64,000 bases of DNA, from the NCBI RefSeq assembly GCF_028858725.1, contig NC_084767.1:32518895-32582894 (forward strand), read 5' to 3'. This stretch comes from Colius striatus. Taxonomy: Eukaryota > Chordata > Aves > Coliiformes > Coliidae. Both the position numbers and the translations under genes were made by a program. This document shows, piece after piece, positions 12,401-25,251 of this stretch. The notes beneath the pieces are model-generated. The model was given only the letters and a program-made list of their open reading frames with translations. It searched no databases and was not told where the DNA came from. How positions within the stretch are numbered: the first letter of the stretch is position 1; every line of letters begins with the position of its first letter.

Positions 12401-15400
12401 ATCCCAACTTTGTAACAAAGACCCACTTTCTGGTCTTTCAGCAAAGTACTGAACTGTGTACTATGGAACCTGGATTTACACACTGACAGGCTGAAAGTAC
12501 CAATGTAACACAGACAGGTATCCAGGTTTCCATACTCAGGTTTTGCGGACTGATGGCGTCATGCACTTGCAATCTGTAGGAGCTACTCGCCATTGCCTAG
12601 TATCTCTTATGAAACACTACCTCCCATTTTTAGTGAAGTCTGAATTTGTTGTTCAGATCATAATGATAGATTTCTGAAGCAAGACTGCATCATGTGCTAT
12701 CATTATTCTACAAAGAATAATCCTGCAATGACAGATTACAGTCTACACATGAAAAAATTTAACTCACCCTAAGGACTGTAGTTCAGGGAATAAATATGCC
12801 ATTACTTGACAAAAGATACTGGAGACTTTTTATCAACTGAGTTTGGCTATGTAAGTGATCTGGTTATTACATGACCAGATTACTGCAAGCTGAGTATTCT
12901 GCAAGGTGAATATCTTTACCTGTATTTCACTAGTGAATAGGAAAGGATGCTAAATTCTGAGAAGTCTGTTCTAATCAGATTTGAATAGCACACAATTCTA
13001 AGCTATTGCATCTTATTAAGTATGAACAGAATTAATTTCCTAGCAAAAAATTGAATGCAGCTGGAAAAAAAAGGGAATAAATGTTACTTAGTTTAGCCTT
13101 GATGGCTAATTCATGGTACTTTGCTGTACTATTATCAAGTGTCTGAATAACTTCAATAAAGTGCTGGAATAGATTACTGCAGAAAACATAATCTCCACCT
13201 AATATTCCTATGAATAATTAATGCTATTTAAACATCAAGCTACCACTTTCATACGAAGTTATAATGCTACTTCCACAAAGGCAAGTGTGACACTTTGAGA
13301 AAAACAAAATATTCCATGTAATGCAACTATTTTAAAATTGTTATATTGTTAAATTGTTATCTATGGTATATTTTGGAGAATATCACAACTGTATATTTGG
13401 TGATCCCCTTAATTTGCCTCAAATTACTCATCATTTGGAGAACCTTGCTGAAGCTAGTATTTTTTTCAGGTATCAGGTCAGTTTTTTTCCGAGGAGTGCT
13501 AGGCTGATCCATGAACAGAAAGTGGCAGGAAAAGAAAGATTGTTTCGCCCACAGCAAGCACACTAATGTAAAGCTTAAAAATTAAACAGCAGCAGTGCAT
13601 TTTTGCTTAGACCTTTGAACTGCACCATATGGCTGATGCCCAATTAAGCAAAGATTTGTCAGTCCCTGATTGGAATGTGTCCAGGGCTCGCTATTTTCTC
13701 AAATCTTTGAAGCAGAGGACTAGAACTGAGCATACACATCTTTTGACTCGCACAAGTACCATGCACTTTCAAATCTTTGAACGTTTGTTTTCCTGAGTAC
13801 ACATTTCTACATTTTAGAATGAAAATGTATCAGTCCTATAAAAGCTACGAAAAGGCAGGGGGTTTTGTTACAGCTTTAGAAAAGATAAGAGCTCACCACC
13901 ACCAAGAAGGTGCACCATGCAATTCGAGTGGCACAAGACCTGATATGACAGGTAATCCCATGATTGGGAAGAGATGGCCAAGGAGAAGGGAGTGAGACAA
14001 CTTCTATTTGAAAGCACAGTGCTGTTATTTTTACTTTTAATCTAATCAAAACATTAACTGTTTTCTACTTCCTGGACAGTTTGCTTCTACTTTTAGCTGT
14101 ATGTTTTTAAGTTCATTTACTTCACATTCAAGTGCAGCATTAAATTCATAAACAACAGACAAGTCCATGACTTCAAGTCTAAAAGTGCCAAGAGCAGAAC
14201 AAAAGATAAGAACTTTAGAATGAATCCAATAGGAATTTATCCAACTGAGTATTGGAGAAGATTTCAAGATTTGGAACATAAAATGTTGTGAATGCATACG
14301 AAAAAATTTAACTTTTTAATTCAATACTGTATCTTTCATTTATTTGATAATGAATCCAAACACAGACATAGTATTAGGCTGGAGTAGGTCATTATTTTTT
14401 CCCATTAGACTATTTGAGGCAATAGAAATGTAACAAGAAAGTTGTTTACAGTAAAAATCCTAAACAAAAATTTGACAATAATAAAGTCAGTCAAACATAA
14501 AGCTTTTACATTAAATTGTAAAAGCTTAATTTTGAATTCCATATAAGACCCCACAGTTAAACTCTGCATTTAAGGACAGATAGTAGGGTTTTTTCTTTGC
14601 GTGTTACTATAAATGTACTTGAGTGCATCTCTTCCGTTCACTAAAAAAAAATGAAAGCATAGTTTCTGATATTTTAATCTACAAGGCTTAATTCCTTTGC
14701 AATCGCTATTTCAATGTAGCAACAGATTTCACTGTCACTATTGCTACAAAGGGATTAAACATCCCCTATTGATTTTGTATACTGGGGAAAAAATACTATT
14801 AAAAGGGTTCAATTGGTTTCATATGAAGGATTTTATTTGCTTTTCCTTTTCATGAATGTCACATTATTATTGTAATTCATAAATGTCAGAATACTTTTCT
14901 ACAAAAATAAAATTATAAAACCTTTCTGTAGTCCTGTTTTTCTGTCATCAGTTTACTGAAACCTCATGGAAGAGTAAATAACTTCTAACAAAGCAAGTGG
15001 AATGAGGAGATGAAGAATACTGCTTGAAATCGATTTCAAGTGTAAATTTACTAGCAGCACTACACACAAAAGAAGTATATTTACAGCATTTAGGTGTTCA
15101 CGTAGTTTACCAGCAAATACTGGCTATTCTATTTCCATGACCTTTCCCAATGTGCTCCATTAAACTTTGATCAGAGAAGATACTCCTTCTTGATTTGACA
15201 GATGAATGCAAACTGTTTGACCGCTGCTGCTCTGGCATTAAGTGTTTTTATCATTATTTTACATATACAGTATATTTCCATACAGAAACTTCAATTACTT
15301 TGGCAAAATATGCCTTTCTACACTTATAAGACAGTGTAGGAGGCTGTTAGGCACATTCTTATCTAGGTATCTGTCTATCAAGGGACAAATGGAGATACTA

Positions 15401-18400
15401 AATGTCTACTAAATGTAGCTGGAGTTGTTCACAAAACAGCACCCTAGCTGGAACTCAAAAATTCTGACATGAGAGTCTCAACTAGCATACACTGATATAA
15501 AATATGAGACATTCTATGAGCTCCTGGCTACCAAGTTCTATTTTTCTTTTCCATGGCACAGAGCTACATTCTTTCTACAATCTGTTTGCACTATGTTTGT
15601 TCAGAGCTTTCCTAATTTTTTTTTTCAATTGACTGGAAAGGATGGGAAGGAATATAGAGAGGTCACCTAGTACACTGTTTCCAAACCTTTTTTAAAGTCA
15701 AAGGACCACATAGTACTTTGGGGGGAAAAAAAATCCATGGAAAATGCTGCATTCTGTTTTTGGTGGGAGGGCATGTGATAAATAGCTAGCATTTAAGTGA
15801 AAGAAGTTGTACTAACTCAAAATGTTACCATATGTATCATCTTCTTTTTAAATACTCATTAGAAAAACTATTATAATATGGCCTAATTAGTGACTTTGTG
15901 TGTCAAAGTCAATGACACATAGCTGCTAACTCACACAAAACTGTATAAGGTTTTGTTTTGCTTTTTGTAACCGTAATTCTTTACAGATGATGAGGCCACA
16001 GTCTCTCACTTAGGATACCACCAGGGTCTGTGGACCACATATTTACTCATATAGGTCTAGTCCATCCTTCTACACTAAGGCAGAATGAATTATAATTAAA
16101 CCATTTCTGAGATAATTTATGCAGGATGTCAGAGCAAATGATCAGAACACTTTTTGCACACAAAGAACAGTGATTATCTTGAACATGCACATTGAGATTA
16201 CAGCATATTACACATTTTTGGTGCACATTGTTAAGAATTCTGATTATAAAACATAATGGACAAAAAAATCTGTCCTCATAAACTCAGCTAGTAAGTGCTA
16301 GTAAACTAGCTATAAGCTAGTATGGACTTCAGCAAAAGCCAACCCTTTGTTCAGTCTATATTTTCTATGATTCAGTAATTTTGACCATACAGATAAGAAT
16401 CTGTGCTCATTGCATCCCCCAGCCTATCAGTTACTGAAAAATACTCCAACTCTGTCATATTTTTTAAATGGTCTAAAACTGCCCCGTTGAATGCAGTTAT
16501 GCATTCTTTCCATAATCACACAAATCTTGTAAGTGGCAGGAAAAGTCACTTACAAAGTCTTCAGGGCTAGAGATACTTATCTGTGTTTTTTTCAAAAAAA
16601 TCAGGAGAAAACCAGCAAATTCCATATGATGTGAGCAGACTGCTGAAGGGCAATATTACCAGAAGTTTAATGTTGTCTTTAAAGAAATAATTTTTATTCA
16701 TCAACACCTTTTTTGAGCAGGAATCAGGATGTTGTCTGCAGTTTGACATAGAGTTAAGAACAAAAAATATCTATGAGCATTTAAGGAAACAAGGTCTTAA
16801 GAGAGAAATGGTATTTTATAAAGCAGTATTTAGGGCAGTTGCATTTTAACATAATTAAATACCGCACCACTGCAAGCAATGAAAACCCTGCATTGTTTGC
16901 AAATGCAGTTAAGCCTTTTAATCAGACCATCCTCTTTTCATAAGTACATCAACAAAAATGACAGGCAGTAAAGTAAAACAATGTTAGAATGTTGCTTAGA
17001 TAGATTAATTCACTTCAGGATGTTCCAAACAATAAGCAGAGTGATATCTTTTGCTGAATATATTAAGTTTTCAATGTAAAACTGCTGCTCAAGATAATTA
17101 AATGTTAGCTGCATTAATATCTGTTACTGATGCAAGTTGTTTTAAGAGCTAACAGAACAGATTTTCTGGTATGGAACTGGTATTTTGCACTGCACTCCAG
17201 TGTACTCCATTAGACTCACCAAGATCCCAGTATAAAATGGATGCAAACAGTATAGGTTATGTTCCTTTCCTTTTTCCCTGCTGCTAGCATAAATCCAGGC
17301 TCAAATCTTCTAGTCCTGTGGTTCAGTCCCCAGAGGTCCACCATAAATTTCAAACAGATAAATAACACTTTCCCTCCCACTGATGACTGAATTCAGTACA
17401 AAGTGGACATGATAATTTGAATTGAAAAAAGGCATCTTTTGTGCATGCATCTGCTTTACAGTATGTGTTAGCCTACAACTCCCAGGATTTGGGCCACTCT
17501 CACCAAAGCTACGCAGCAGTCCCTTGTTATTCACCCAAAAATAGTACAGCACTTCAAAGAGTGCACAATGCAAGTTTAGTACATACTAAGGCAAAATCTA
17601 GCCCCAAAATCTATGCAGACTATTAATTATATTAGAAATGAAAACATTCCTTGTAGATTGCATAAACATTTCCTAAACTCATATATAACATGTTAATTAA
17701 AATGTAACATATACTGGGTGATGCCTTAATTTTTTGTGCATTTCTGGTTTAAATATTATGAGGATAATTATCTTCCCATCTGATGGGGTTCTCCTGCATT
17801 GTTGTTTACTTGTTCTGAAGAAGTCATTCTTCAAGTAACAATTTGAAAACTCAACAGTCATTTACTTCTTCTATCATGTCAAAGCCTTACCCTTAGAGAC
17901 TCTTGCACTCCAAAAGTAGGCCAGCAGATATCTTAAGCTTATGTGTCACTAGAATTAAGGCAAGAGGCAAACTCTTACTCAGAATTTAAATCTGTTTTAT
18001 AAAAAGCACTTAAATAGGATTTACAGCTTTCAATTCTTTAATTTAAAAATAGGAAAAAATATTGCTAAGAGCATTGCTATTGATTTAACAACTGAAACTT
18101 TTGATATTATGTATTGGGATTGGAGATTTTCAGCCAGATAGCCAGAATGTATAGAAAGTCATAATATGGGAAACAATAAAAGCTATTTTAAGTCTTTTTG
18201 CATTCTTAAAATGCAAATTAGATTAAAAATCGGCATTTCCACTGCTCCTAAAGCATGAGAAAAGACAGAACTCTACACAGTACGGTATTTTAATTGTCAC
18301 AAAATTGATGTGTTTCACACTTTGTTGAATTACACAGATGTAAATAAGGAATGTTACTGTTTGTAGGAGTACTACCAAGATCTGTTTCAAATGGATTCAA

Positions 18401-19773
18401 ACACCTAGCAGAATTCACTGTACTCTGCTTACATGAAATATTGCTTCTCAGCAGGAGCATAGGACACTGTTCTGTAATCACAGTGTACCAAATGTTCTGG
18501 TATGATTTTGTTTGATTTCAGTGAAAGAGATACAAAGAATGACAATTTAAATAACGACAAACATTTCTGTCATTGCAAGACTATTGTGTAACTGTTTAGA
18601 TGTCATTTAGATTTGTCATATATCTTTAAATCTGTTGAATTTTATGCATTAACTAATGACACTTTGATTACCCCTGAATTCTGTATTTTTTTAGTTCAGT
18701 GCCTGAAAAGGGGGTATTTGTCTCTGAAAGGTAAAACCAAAAAGAATATCTAGTGCCACATCATGTTTTTAATGCTAAACCTCTGAAGACATGAAGCTGG
18801 TCTGATAAGCCAATATGAACTAATTAAGATAGAAGCCTGTGTCTCTGTTCCTATATCTCAGAATGCAACGGATGATTTCTAAGTGTAGCCATGTCTCAAC
18901 CTCCTAATTTCATAATACTTTACATAGAAGTTAAAGATGATAAAACATTGCACTGTGACCACTTGCTGAAGTAAACCTGAGTGCCATAAACTGACTTTTA
19001 TCTAAAGCCATGGACTTTTACATACTTCTAAATGAGTAGATACTATCTCATATTTTGCTGACTTCTCAGAGAGACGTTGGACAGCGAATTGACACATTTT
19101 CCAGATATTGTCTCTTTGTATAGTGCTCTAAAGCACTTCCAGAAGTAAGAGTTCTGATTCAGAACCAATATAGCATTTTAATTGCCATCTTATTTGACCC
19201 TCCTTCAGTGAATATTAATTCACTGAATACAAAGAAATACAGATACAATATATGATACATGTATACAGACAAAATGCCAAGTTCTTTCCCAATCGTTTTA
19301 CACTTCTCATATATGCATGTACACACTAGAAATATTAGTATAATCTGTTGCAATATTCACTACGATGAAGTTGGAGAAGAATGTTATTTTGTCCACAAAG
19401 TTGTGTAGAAAAGACTGACAAATAGTTTTGCATCCTCTCTTTTTTAGAGAATATGAACCTCTATAGCCAGAACATTGTACATGATGTCTATAGCATGATC
19501 CTTTTTTACTTAATGAAATTGCAAGACAGTGAAAGAAAAACCAGAGCAGGAGGAACATGAGTCTTATTTTTTGCAACATTTTAACTACAGACTTTTTATG
19601 TGCCTATAAAGACAAGAATATAGCTGCAGAACTTGCATTTATATTTCAACTGTTTCTGGTACTGTTCTGGGGTTTACTGAAAAGATAAACCACAAGTGAG
19701 AATCAATGAGATCTCTATTTGTACAAATCCAAAGCTGAAGACTTGTTGAATGCTTTCAGTCTGGGCTTAATGG

Positions 19774-19810
19774 CACAGACACACGCACACACACACAGAC
19801 ACGCACACAA
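19774..19810. repeat. Imperfect (CA)n microsatellite
   Basis: About 37 bases of alternating CA interrupted by G (cagacacacgcacacaca...). It is an ordinary dinucleotide microsatellite in non-coding sequence. Confidence 0.85.
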
Positions 19811-19951
19811 GTATTCTAGAAGAAAGCAATAGGATGGAAAAGAAAATTACCTAGTAACTCAGTATATTCTATCAAAAAGTTGGAAGACTTAGTTAAAGAC
19901 ACCTAGATACAGTAAATAAACTCAGATACAAATTTATTACTGTATTCTCTG

Positions 19952-19980
19952 CATATATATACATACACACACACATATAC
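19952..19980. repeat. (TA)n/(CA)n compound microsatellite
   Basis: A short compound run: atatatatacatacacacacacatatac. It is non-coding. Confidence 0.8.
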
Positions 19981-22546
19981 AGACAGAATCATCTCCTTGC
20001 AGGTTTCTTATTAAAGACATTAGTCTTCATACAAAATCTGATGAGTTTAGGTCACAGTGTCTATGTGCTTGAACTCACAATTTTCAGTATGACATCATAA
20101 TAAGTAATTCTAAAGACGGTACTGGTATTATAGACTACTTCAGACAAGAAAAAACAACCACAAAAAATTAAGTTAATCATACCAGTCTGAAGTCTGTTTT
20201 CATAAAAATAATCTTAATCACAAGAAAATTATTCAAGGAATAGTAATGAAAGACTGGTAATCACCTAACCCATATATTGTCTTTATGATACATAAAGCAG
20301 ATTACCTCTTGGACATCAGAAATGGAATTTGGCTGCTTACAGAGAGGTGTCTAGTGTCATATCAGCCAACCTGAAGTATTCCAGCTAGCTTCTCTTGCCT
20401 TGGGAACCCCTTACATTTTGCATGACATATATTAGCCCTGTGAGAATATCTTCAGTGGCCTGCAATATCTAAACTGGGACTAGACTTCTATGTCTAGGCA
20501 CCTGAAAGTCTAATCCATGCTCCATTTTGCACTATATATAATCACATAATTAGGAATAGACATAATTATAAATCAGAGTATTGGCATTGTATATTGTTTT
20601 TACACTACTTTAAAAATGACAAAGTAGGCAGGAAACTAAAAAACAAAAATGGTCTTCTATTGATTAATATTTTAATACAGTAGCATCTTCAGTGAAATGT
20701 TAACTTTACGTTCACTGGTTTGCATAAACATTCTTATAAATTTCTGTCAGTGGTACTGATTTAACACTTCAGTAGGAAAACTAAAGATTCTGCTATTGTC
20801 TGCCTGCTTTGTTGACTATTATCCCTCCTTTCCTAAGACAAAGCTGTCAAACTTAAGAAATACTTTGTTAGCTCACCAGAAACAGTGAGAGGATGAGAAA
20901 AGGATGGCAGATCAGAGGCAGGTAAGCATAGAGAGATAAACCAGAACATTGTTCTTTATCTGATATACAAAATAAGGATTTTCAATGCTGGCAGCATAAG
21001 GAGGAAAAAATATGTTAAAAAGAATACTTATAATGCTATATTATTATGTAATATAACTAATAATATACTTACTGTAAGACTCTATAGCAGCTAATAACAC
21101 TAAGCCAGGGATGATCTTTTCATGACCCTCTACTCTAAAGCTGGTCTCTCCAGCTTTCTTAACGCTCTAACAGGTTGCTACAAAGAACAGATGGGTGCAT
21201 ACAGACCAGGCAGCTCAAAATACAGTTATTTCCAGTAAACCACCATAGTGGTAGAAATATACCGATAACCTACATTCTCAATAAGTTTTGCAGACGTAAC
21301 AGTGTAGGAGAGTTATAAGGATGGATTAAAGAACAGTCCTTTCAGCACATTTATGTTGATACCCTTCTAAATGTGCAAGTGATGAGAATTAAAAAACACC
21401 CCAACACATATATGCTTGAATGAAAATTAAACTAAATCATGTTGGAGTCTGTGAGCACGGGCCAGGTAAACTCAGTAGTTAGCATCTCATTAATGATAAA
21501 ATATCCCAGACAGGATAAAGAAAAATCATGAAGGTTTCAGAAGAGGAAACTTTCAGGTAACACTTTCTACAGCATGTATCCAATGCAATACAAAGGGGCA
21601 ATGTAGAAGTAGGGGACAAACTAATTGAAGCAAGACTTTAGGAAAGCAGACTTACACCAGCGATAATACATAGTTGAGGCTCTTACTCCTACAAAGCACC
21701 TTCCTTTGCAGAATGCTAACTTGGATGGACAAATTGATCCAATTTAGCAGATTTGATTTATCCTAGCTCTCTGATTTACCTCTATACCAAAATGTTCAGC
21801 ATAAGCAAGCAACTGAGATGAAAAGAATTCTAAAGACAAGTACTGCAGAGGTGCTGGAAGCTCAGACTTCACCTTGAACAAAGTGAAGTTCTATCACAAA
21901 ACAGTAAAAGGAATTCATGAAAGATCAACAAAACTACGAAGAAGGAAAGTATTTTACATAGGTCACAGTAAACCTTTAAGTAATAATAGTTGTAGAACAT
22001 ATTTATCTACAAATCTAAGTAGAATTGAAATTATCAGAACAGTAAAATGGCTATAATTAAAAGAAACATCATTACAAGAATGGAAAATGTAACAATATCT
22101 GTAAGCAGTGAGCTCTGTTGGAATATGGAAAAACTTCCCAGGGAAGCTTAGTTCTCTGAAAAATTTGAAATAGAGAAAAAAAGCTGATTGGAGGCAAGAT
22201 TCTCATTCTCCTACTTATTTTTGCTTCTCTATTCACCGTTAAAGGTTTCTTTCACCTCTCTGTTTCCGTTGCCCGTGCTTCTAGGACAGTGGACTTGTGG
22301 ATATGTAGAAGGCTGTACCCATTTGATCAGCCCTTCTTAAAGATTAAGCAGTCTTGAAGGAATTTATGCCATTTGGATATTTTTAGATTAAATCTGTTTT
22401 AGTGCTTCACTTAATTGAAAATTTATACCTGAAGCAACAGAGTAAAGTCAAAACACTCAGGCAGAAACAGGACACTGAGCACCGTTTTTGTTGCTCATTG
22501 CCTTGGTTTTCCTGCAGAATGGTGATATCTGCTCTTTTTTCCTCAG

Positions 22547-22610
22547 TATGCCCAGCAGCAGGTGCTGCAGGCGCTGGCAGAGATGACTCATGGCAAGAAT
22601 AAACCAACTG
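22547..22610 (+). pseudogene. CCDC150: CCDC150 exon remnant A
   Basis: It is flanked by a polypyrimidine tract ending TTTTCCTCAG and by a GTAACA donor. The frame gives YAQQQVLQALAEMTHGKNKP, comparable to the 'LAQQKVEKI..SKNKLAYE' stretch recalled from human CCDC150. This 64-base block has no internal stop. The 3' boundary might lie about 20 bases further on, at CACG|GTACCT. Confidence 0.55.
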
Positions 22611-23257
22611 GTAACAGAAGAAAACTCACGGTACCTCCAAGCATCCTATTTGTCAGCTCAAAAGTGAAACTCCTTTTTATGTCCCTCTAAGATGAGGTTG
22701 TTTAACCCGAGCTCTTCAGTACTTAATTTGGTGGGAAGTGCTTATTTATCATCTCTACTTATTTGTGTAGTGTCAAGCACATATGTTAAGAGTTCTGTAT
22801 CAAAGTCATCTTTTGATCCTGCTCACCTTGCCCTTGGGTGACAAGATGCTGTTAATGTAGCATCTCTAGGATTTGTGATCAAGTTGTGATCATTAACCTT
22901 TGTCCTGGAGAGAGGGTCACTGTCACCTCACTCTGCTTTTGCATTCTGGATAAGATTGGGCTTTTCCATTTTGGCACTAAGAGGAAACTGAGCTATTTTG
23001 CCACATCTCCTTTCTTAAGACTGGAGTACAGAAGCTGGAGGAAGAGCTGTAGATGCACAATTAGGTAATTGTGAGCTTTCTAAGTGTGTTGTGTAGAGAT
23101 CAAATACACTCAGGTGAATGAGAATTTGAGACCTCCTTATGCCTCAGAATTGGGTTCAAACTAATGCTTACACTGCCATTAGAAATCAGATTCTACACAC
23201 TTTCTTCCTGAAGAGCATAACATGTGTTTAACATTAACTGTAGCATTCTCATCTGCA

Positions 23258-23346
23258 GCTGGACACAGAATCTGACTTCGTCAAAGCAAACATGAGAACT
23301 ATGGAAGCTCAGCCAAGCAGAGCTGTTCTTCATGCAAGTTGAAGGT
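23258..23346 (+). pseudogene. CCDC150: Possible CCDC150 exon remnant
   Basis: After 'catctgcag' the frame reads LDTESDFVKANMRTMEAQ and then SRAVLHAS followed by TGA, with a possible GTACAT donor just after. The sequence has coiled-coil character and lies between two better CCDC150 remnants. I could not align it confidently to the human protein, so it may be chance. Confidence 0.3.
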
Positions 23347-23613
23347 ACATATTCAGGCTAGAAATGGTACAGTTTACAGGACTGTAAAGGTAGTCCTCAG
23401 GATTTATTATTTTTCCCTGGTGAGCAAACAAATAGTTGCCTAGCTAGATTGCTGGGAGACAGATGGTTATTCTGTTTCTGTCTCTTTGCTCAGTCTTAAT
23501 AGACAGAAGTACAGAGAAGAGGTGTGTTATCCTGGGCAGTGAAACCAAGTTTGTAAGTGTAAGACTGTGATATGGACTCTGTCTTGTGTTTGCTATTCTA
23601 AGCAGTTCAAGTA

Positions 23614-23716
23614 TGGTGGGCTGATGTCAGGTGCCCACCAAACCGCTCTATCACTCCCCTCTTCGGCAGTGCAGGGAGGAGAGAAAATAAGATTTAAAAA
23701 ACCCAAAACTGATGGG
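23614..23716 (+). mobile_element. Avian LTR-like fragment (endogenous retrovirus)
   Basis: The block 'tgatgtcaggtgcccacc' followed by 'gctctatcactcccctcttc' and 'gagagaaaata...gggtc' resembles the 5' part of a common avian endogenous-retrovirus LTR as I remember it. Only ~100 bases remain; the fragment stops where a CR1 copy begins. No internal viral genes are present. Family name not assigned. Confidence 0.5.
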
Positions 23717-23950
23717 TCATAGAACCATTATGGTTAGAAAAGAGCTTTAAGATCATCAAGTCCAACCACCCACCTCACACTGCCAGGCCCATCACTAAAC
23801 TCATCAGCACCTCATCCATGTCTTTTGAATATCTCTAGGGATGGTGATTCCAGCACCTCCCTGGGCAACTCATTCCAATGCTTAATAACCCTGTTGGTTA
23901 AAAAGTTTTTCCTAGTCTCCAATCTAAACCTCCCCCTGAAAATGCAGCTA
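23717..23950 (-). mobile_element. Older CR1 fragment
   Basis: 'tcatagaaccattatggttagaaaagagctttaagatcatcaagtccaaccac' and the following 'ctccctgggcaactcattccaatg' match the reverse complement of a CR1 3' region from a more diverged subfamily than the other copies here. It abuts the LTR fragment directly and lies inside the decayed CCDC150 interval. Confidence 0.75.
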
Positions 23951-24418
23951 ATTCTAGACTCAGATTCTCAATAGAAGACAAACAGATCTACAGTAGCCAC
24001 AATAATTGTTCAACTTCTCCTGTCATCCCTCTCCCCACATTACATACGATGCCACAGAGCCCCAGCCCCCCCCACTGGACTTTAATAGTAGCACTTGTCC
24101 TCTTTATAATTTTGTGGATACAGTCTACTGAATTATGGATGGGGCCAAACATTGCTGGTGTAGTGATTAGTCTCTTTCCATCTTTTAGGGCTCTATACCT
24201 GCAGATCAGCTGGTACCTGATCCTAAGGGAGCATCTAGACTTCTTTGCAACTCTGCCACCTGCTTGTTCCCCTTTCCTTGGTGAGGGTGAGGCATGGTTC
24301 TCTCTTCAGTTTCACAGGGTAAGAAACAAGAACACAATGTGCAGATGAGGGCACAATTAGTTCCCATGTAACAGCCAGAGAGCCTAAAAAATCCTCCAGA
24401 TTTTTTTTCTCTCAACAG

Positions 24419-24494
24419 TTTTCAAGAGGCTGAATCTGAACTGAGGAAGATGGAAGCAATGAAAGAGTAGATTCAGAGGGAGAAAGATGAACAA
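24419..24494 (+). pseudogene. CCDC150: CCDC150 exon remnant B with in-frame stop
   Basis: Acceptor TCTCTCAACAG, donor CAA|GTGAGC. The frame FQEAESELRKMEAMKE-stop-IQREKDEQ lines up with '[26 protein letters not shown]'-like human sequence. The TAG at 24,468-24,470 sits where human has Gln, so a single CAG-to-TAG transition explains it. Both splice sites are still intact. Confidence 0.7.
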
Positions 24495-24587
24495 GTGAGC
24501 TTTCTTGATCTTTCTTGAGCTTTCTTTGCCTGAAGAGACTCATCTGCTAAAATACTGCTGGAATTTCATTCCTGTGTAGTCTTCAAG

Positions 24588-24744
24588 TCACAGGACATCC
24601 AGAAATTTGTGTTAAAGTTGAAAAGTGTGCAGAGCAAGATGCAAACACTGTCAAAAATATGACATGCAAGTGCAGAGCAGGCAGCTGGAGAACCAGCTGG
24701 AAGTAGAGAGAAGGCAAAGGCAGCAGCTGGAAAACAAATGTCAG
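24588..24744 (+). pseudogene. CCDC150: CCDC150 exon remnant C with frameshift
   Basis: It starts after TCTTCAAG and reads SQDIQKFVLKLKSVQSKMQT until a TGA at 24,660-24,662. Shifting the frame by one base at about 24,653-24,658 continues YDMQVQSRQLENQLEVERR and on to QQLENKCQ, ending at CAG|GTAAAG. The human exon reads through both halves in a single frame (SLSIQRFV...YDASV...LENRCQ, from memory). The frame break is therefore a lesion, not an intron. Confidence 0.72.
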
Positions 24745-24843
24745 GTAAAGTGGTAACAGCTTGAAAGACTGGTGAGATGCCCATTGCAAAGTCTATGGGG
24801 TTGTAAAGCAGCTAGTAGAAAGACCTTGTGAACTCTTACCAAA

Positions 24844-25015
24844 ACTGGCACAGGCTGCCCAGTGAGGTTGTGGAGTCTCCTTCTCTGGAGGTTTTCAAAC
24901 CTACCTGGACACGTTCCTGTGTGACCTGATGTAAGTGAACGTGCTTGAGCAGTGGGATTGGACTGGATGATCTCTAAAGGTCCCTTCCAACCCCTACCAT
25001 TCTATGATTCTGTGA
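24844..25015 (+). mobile_element. CR1 LINE 3' fragment
   Basis: It reads from 'actggcacaggctgcccag' through 'gttcctgtgtgacctgatg' to 'ccattctatgattctgtga', the sense 3' end of avian CR1. It lies in the intron between CCDC150 remnants C and D. Confidence 0.92.
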
Positions 25016-25251
25016 ACAGACATTCCTATAAATCTTACTATGTCTGTTCCAGAAAGCCCAAGGAGCAACTTAACATACATTCCTTATATAGCTGACTTCA
25101 GAGAGAGAGGATTACTTTTCTTTTTTTTTAAATTATAGAACTCTAAGGTATTTACAGTCAAGATTGGAGAGTCCCTCCATTATATTGCAATTTTTCAGCT
25201 GCGCCATGAAAAAACTGAATAGAAAGTAATGTTACTTCTTTTTCTGCCTAG

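Larger units (their letters stand above)
9429..22546. other. Long non-coding region, no gene recognised
   Basis: Thirteen kilobases of AT-rich sequence with scattered A and T homopolymers (such as the A13 tract near 11,081) and the CA repeats listed separately. Open frames are all short, overlap on both strands and lack family features. It lies between the CpG island and the first CCDC150 remnant, so it corresponds to where the 5' half of CCDC150 would be. I saw no intact coiled-coil exon there. Confidence 0.5.
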
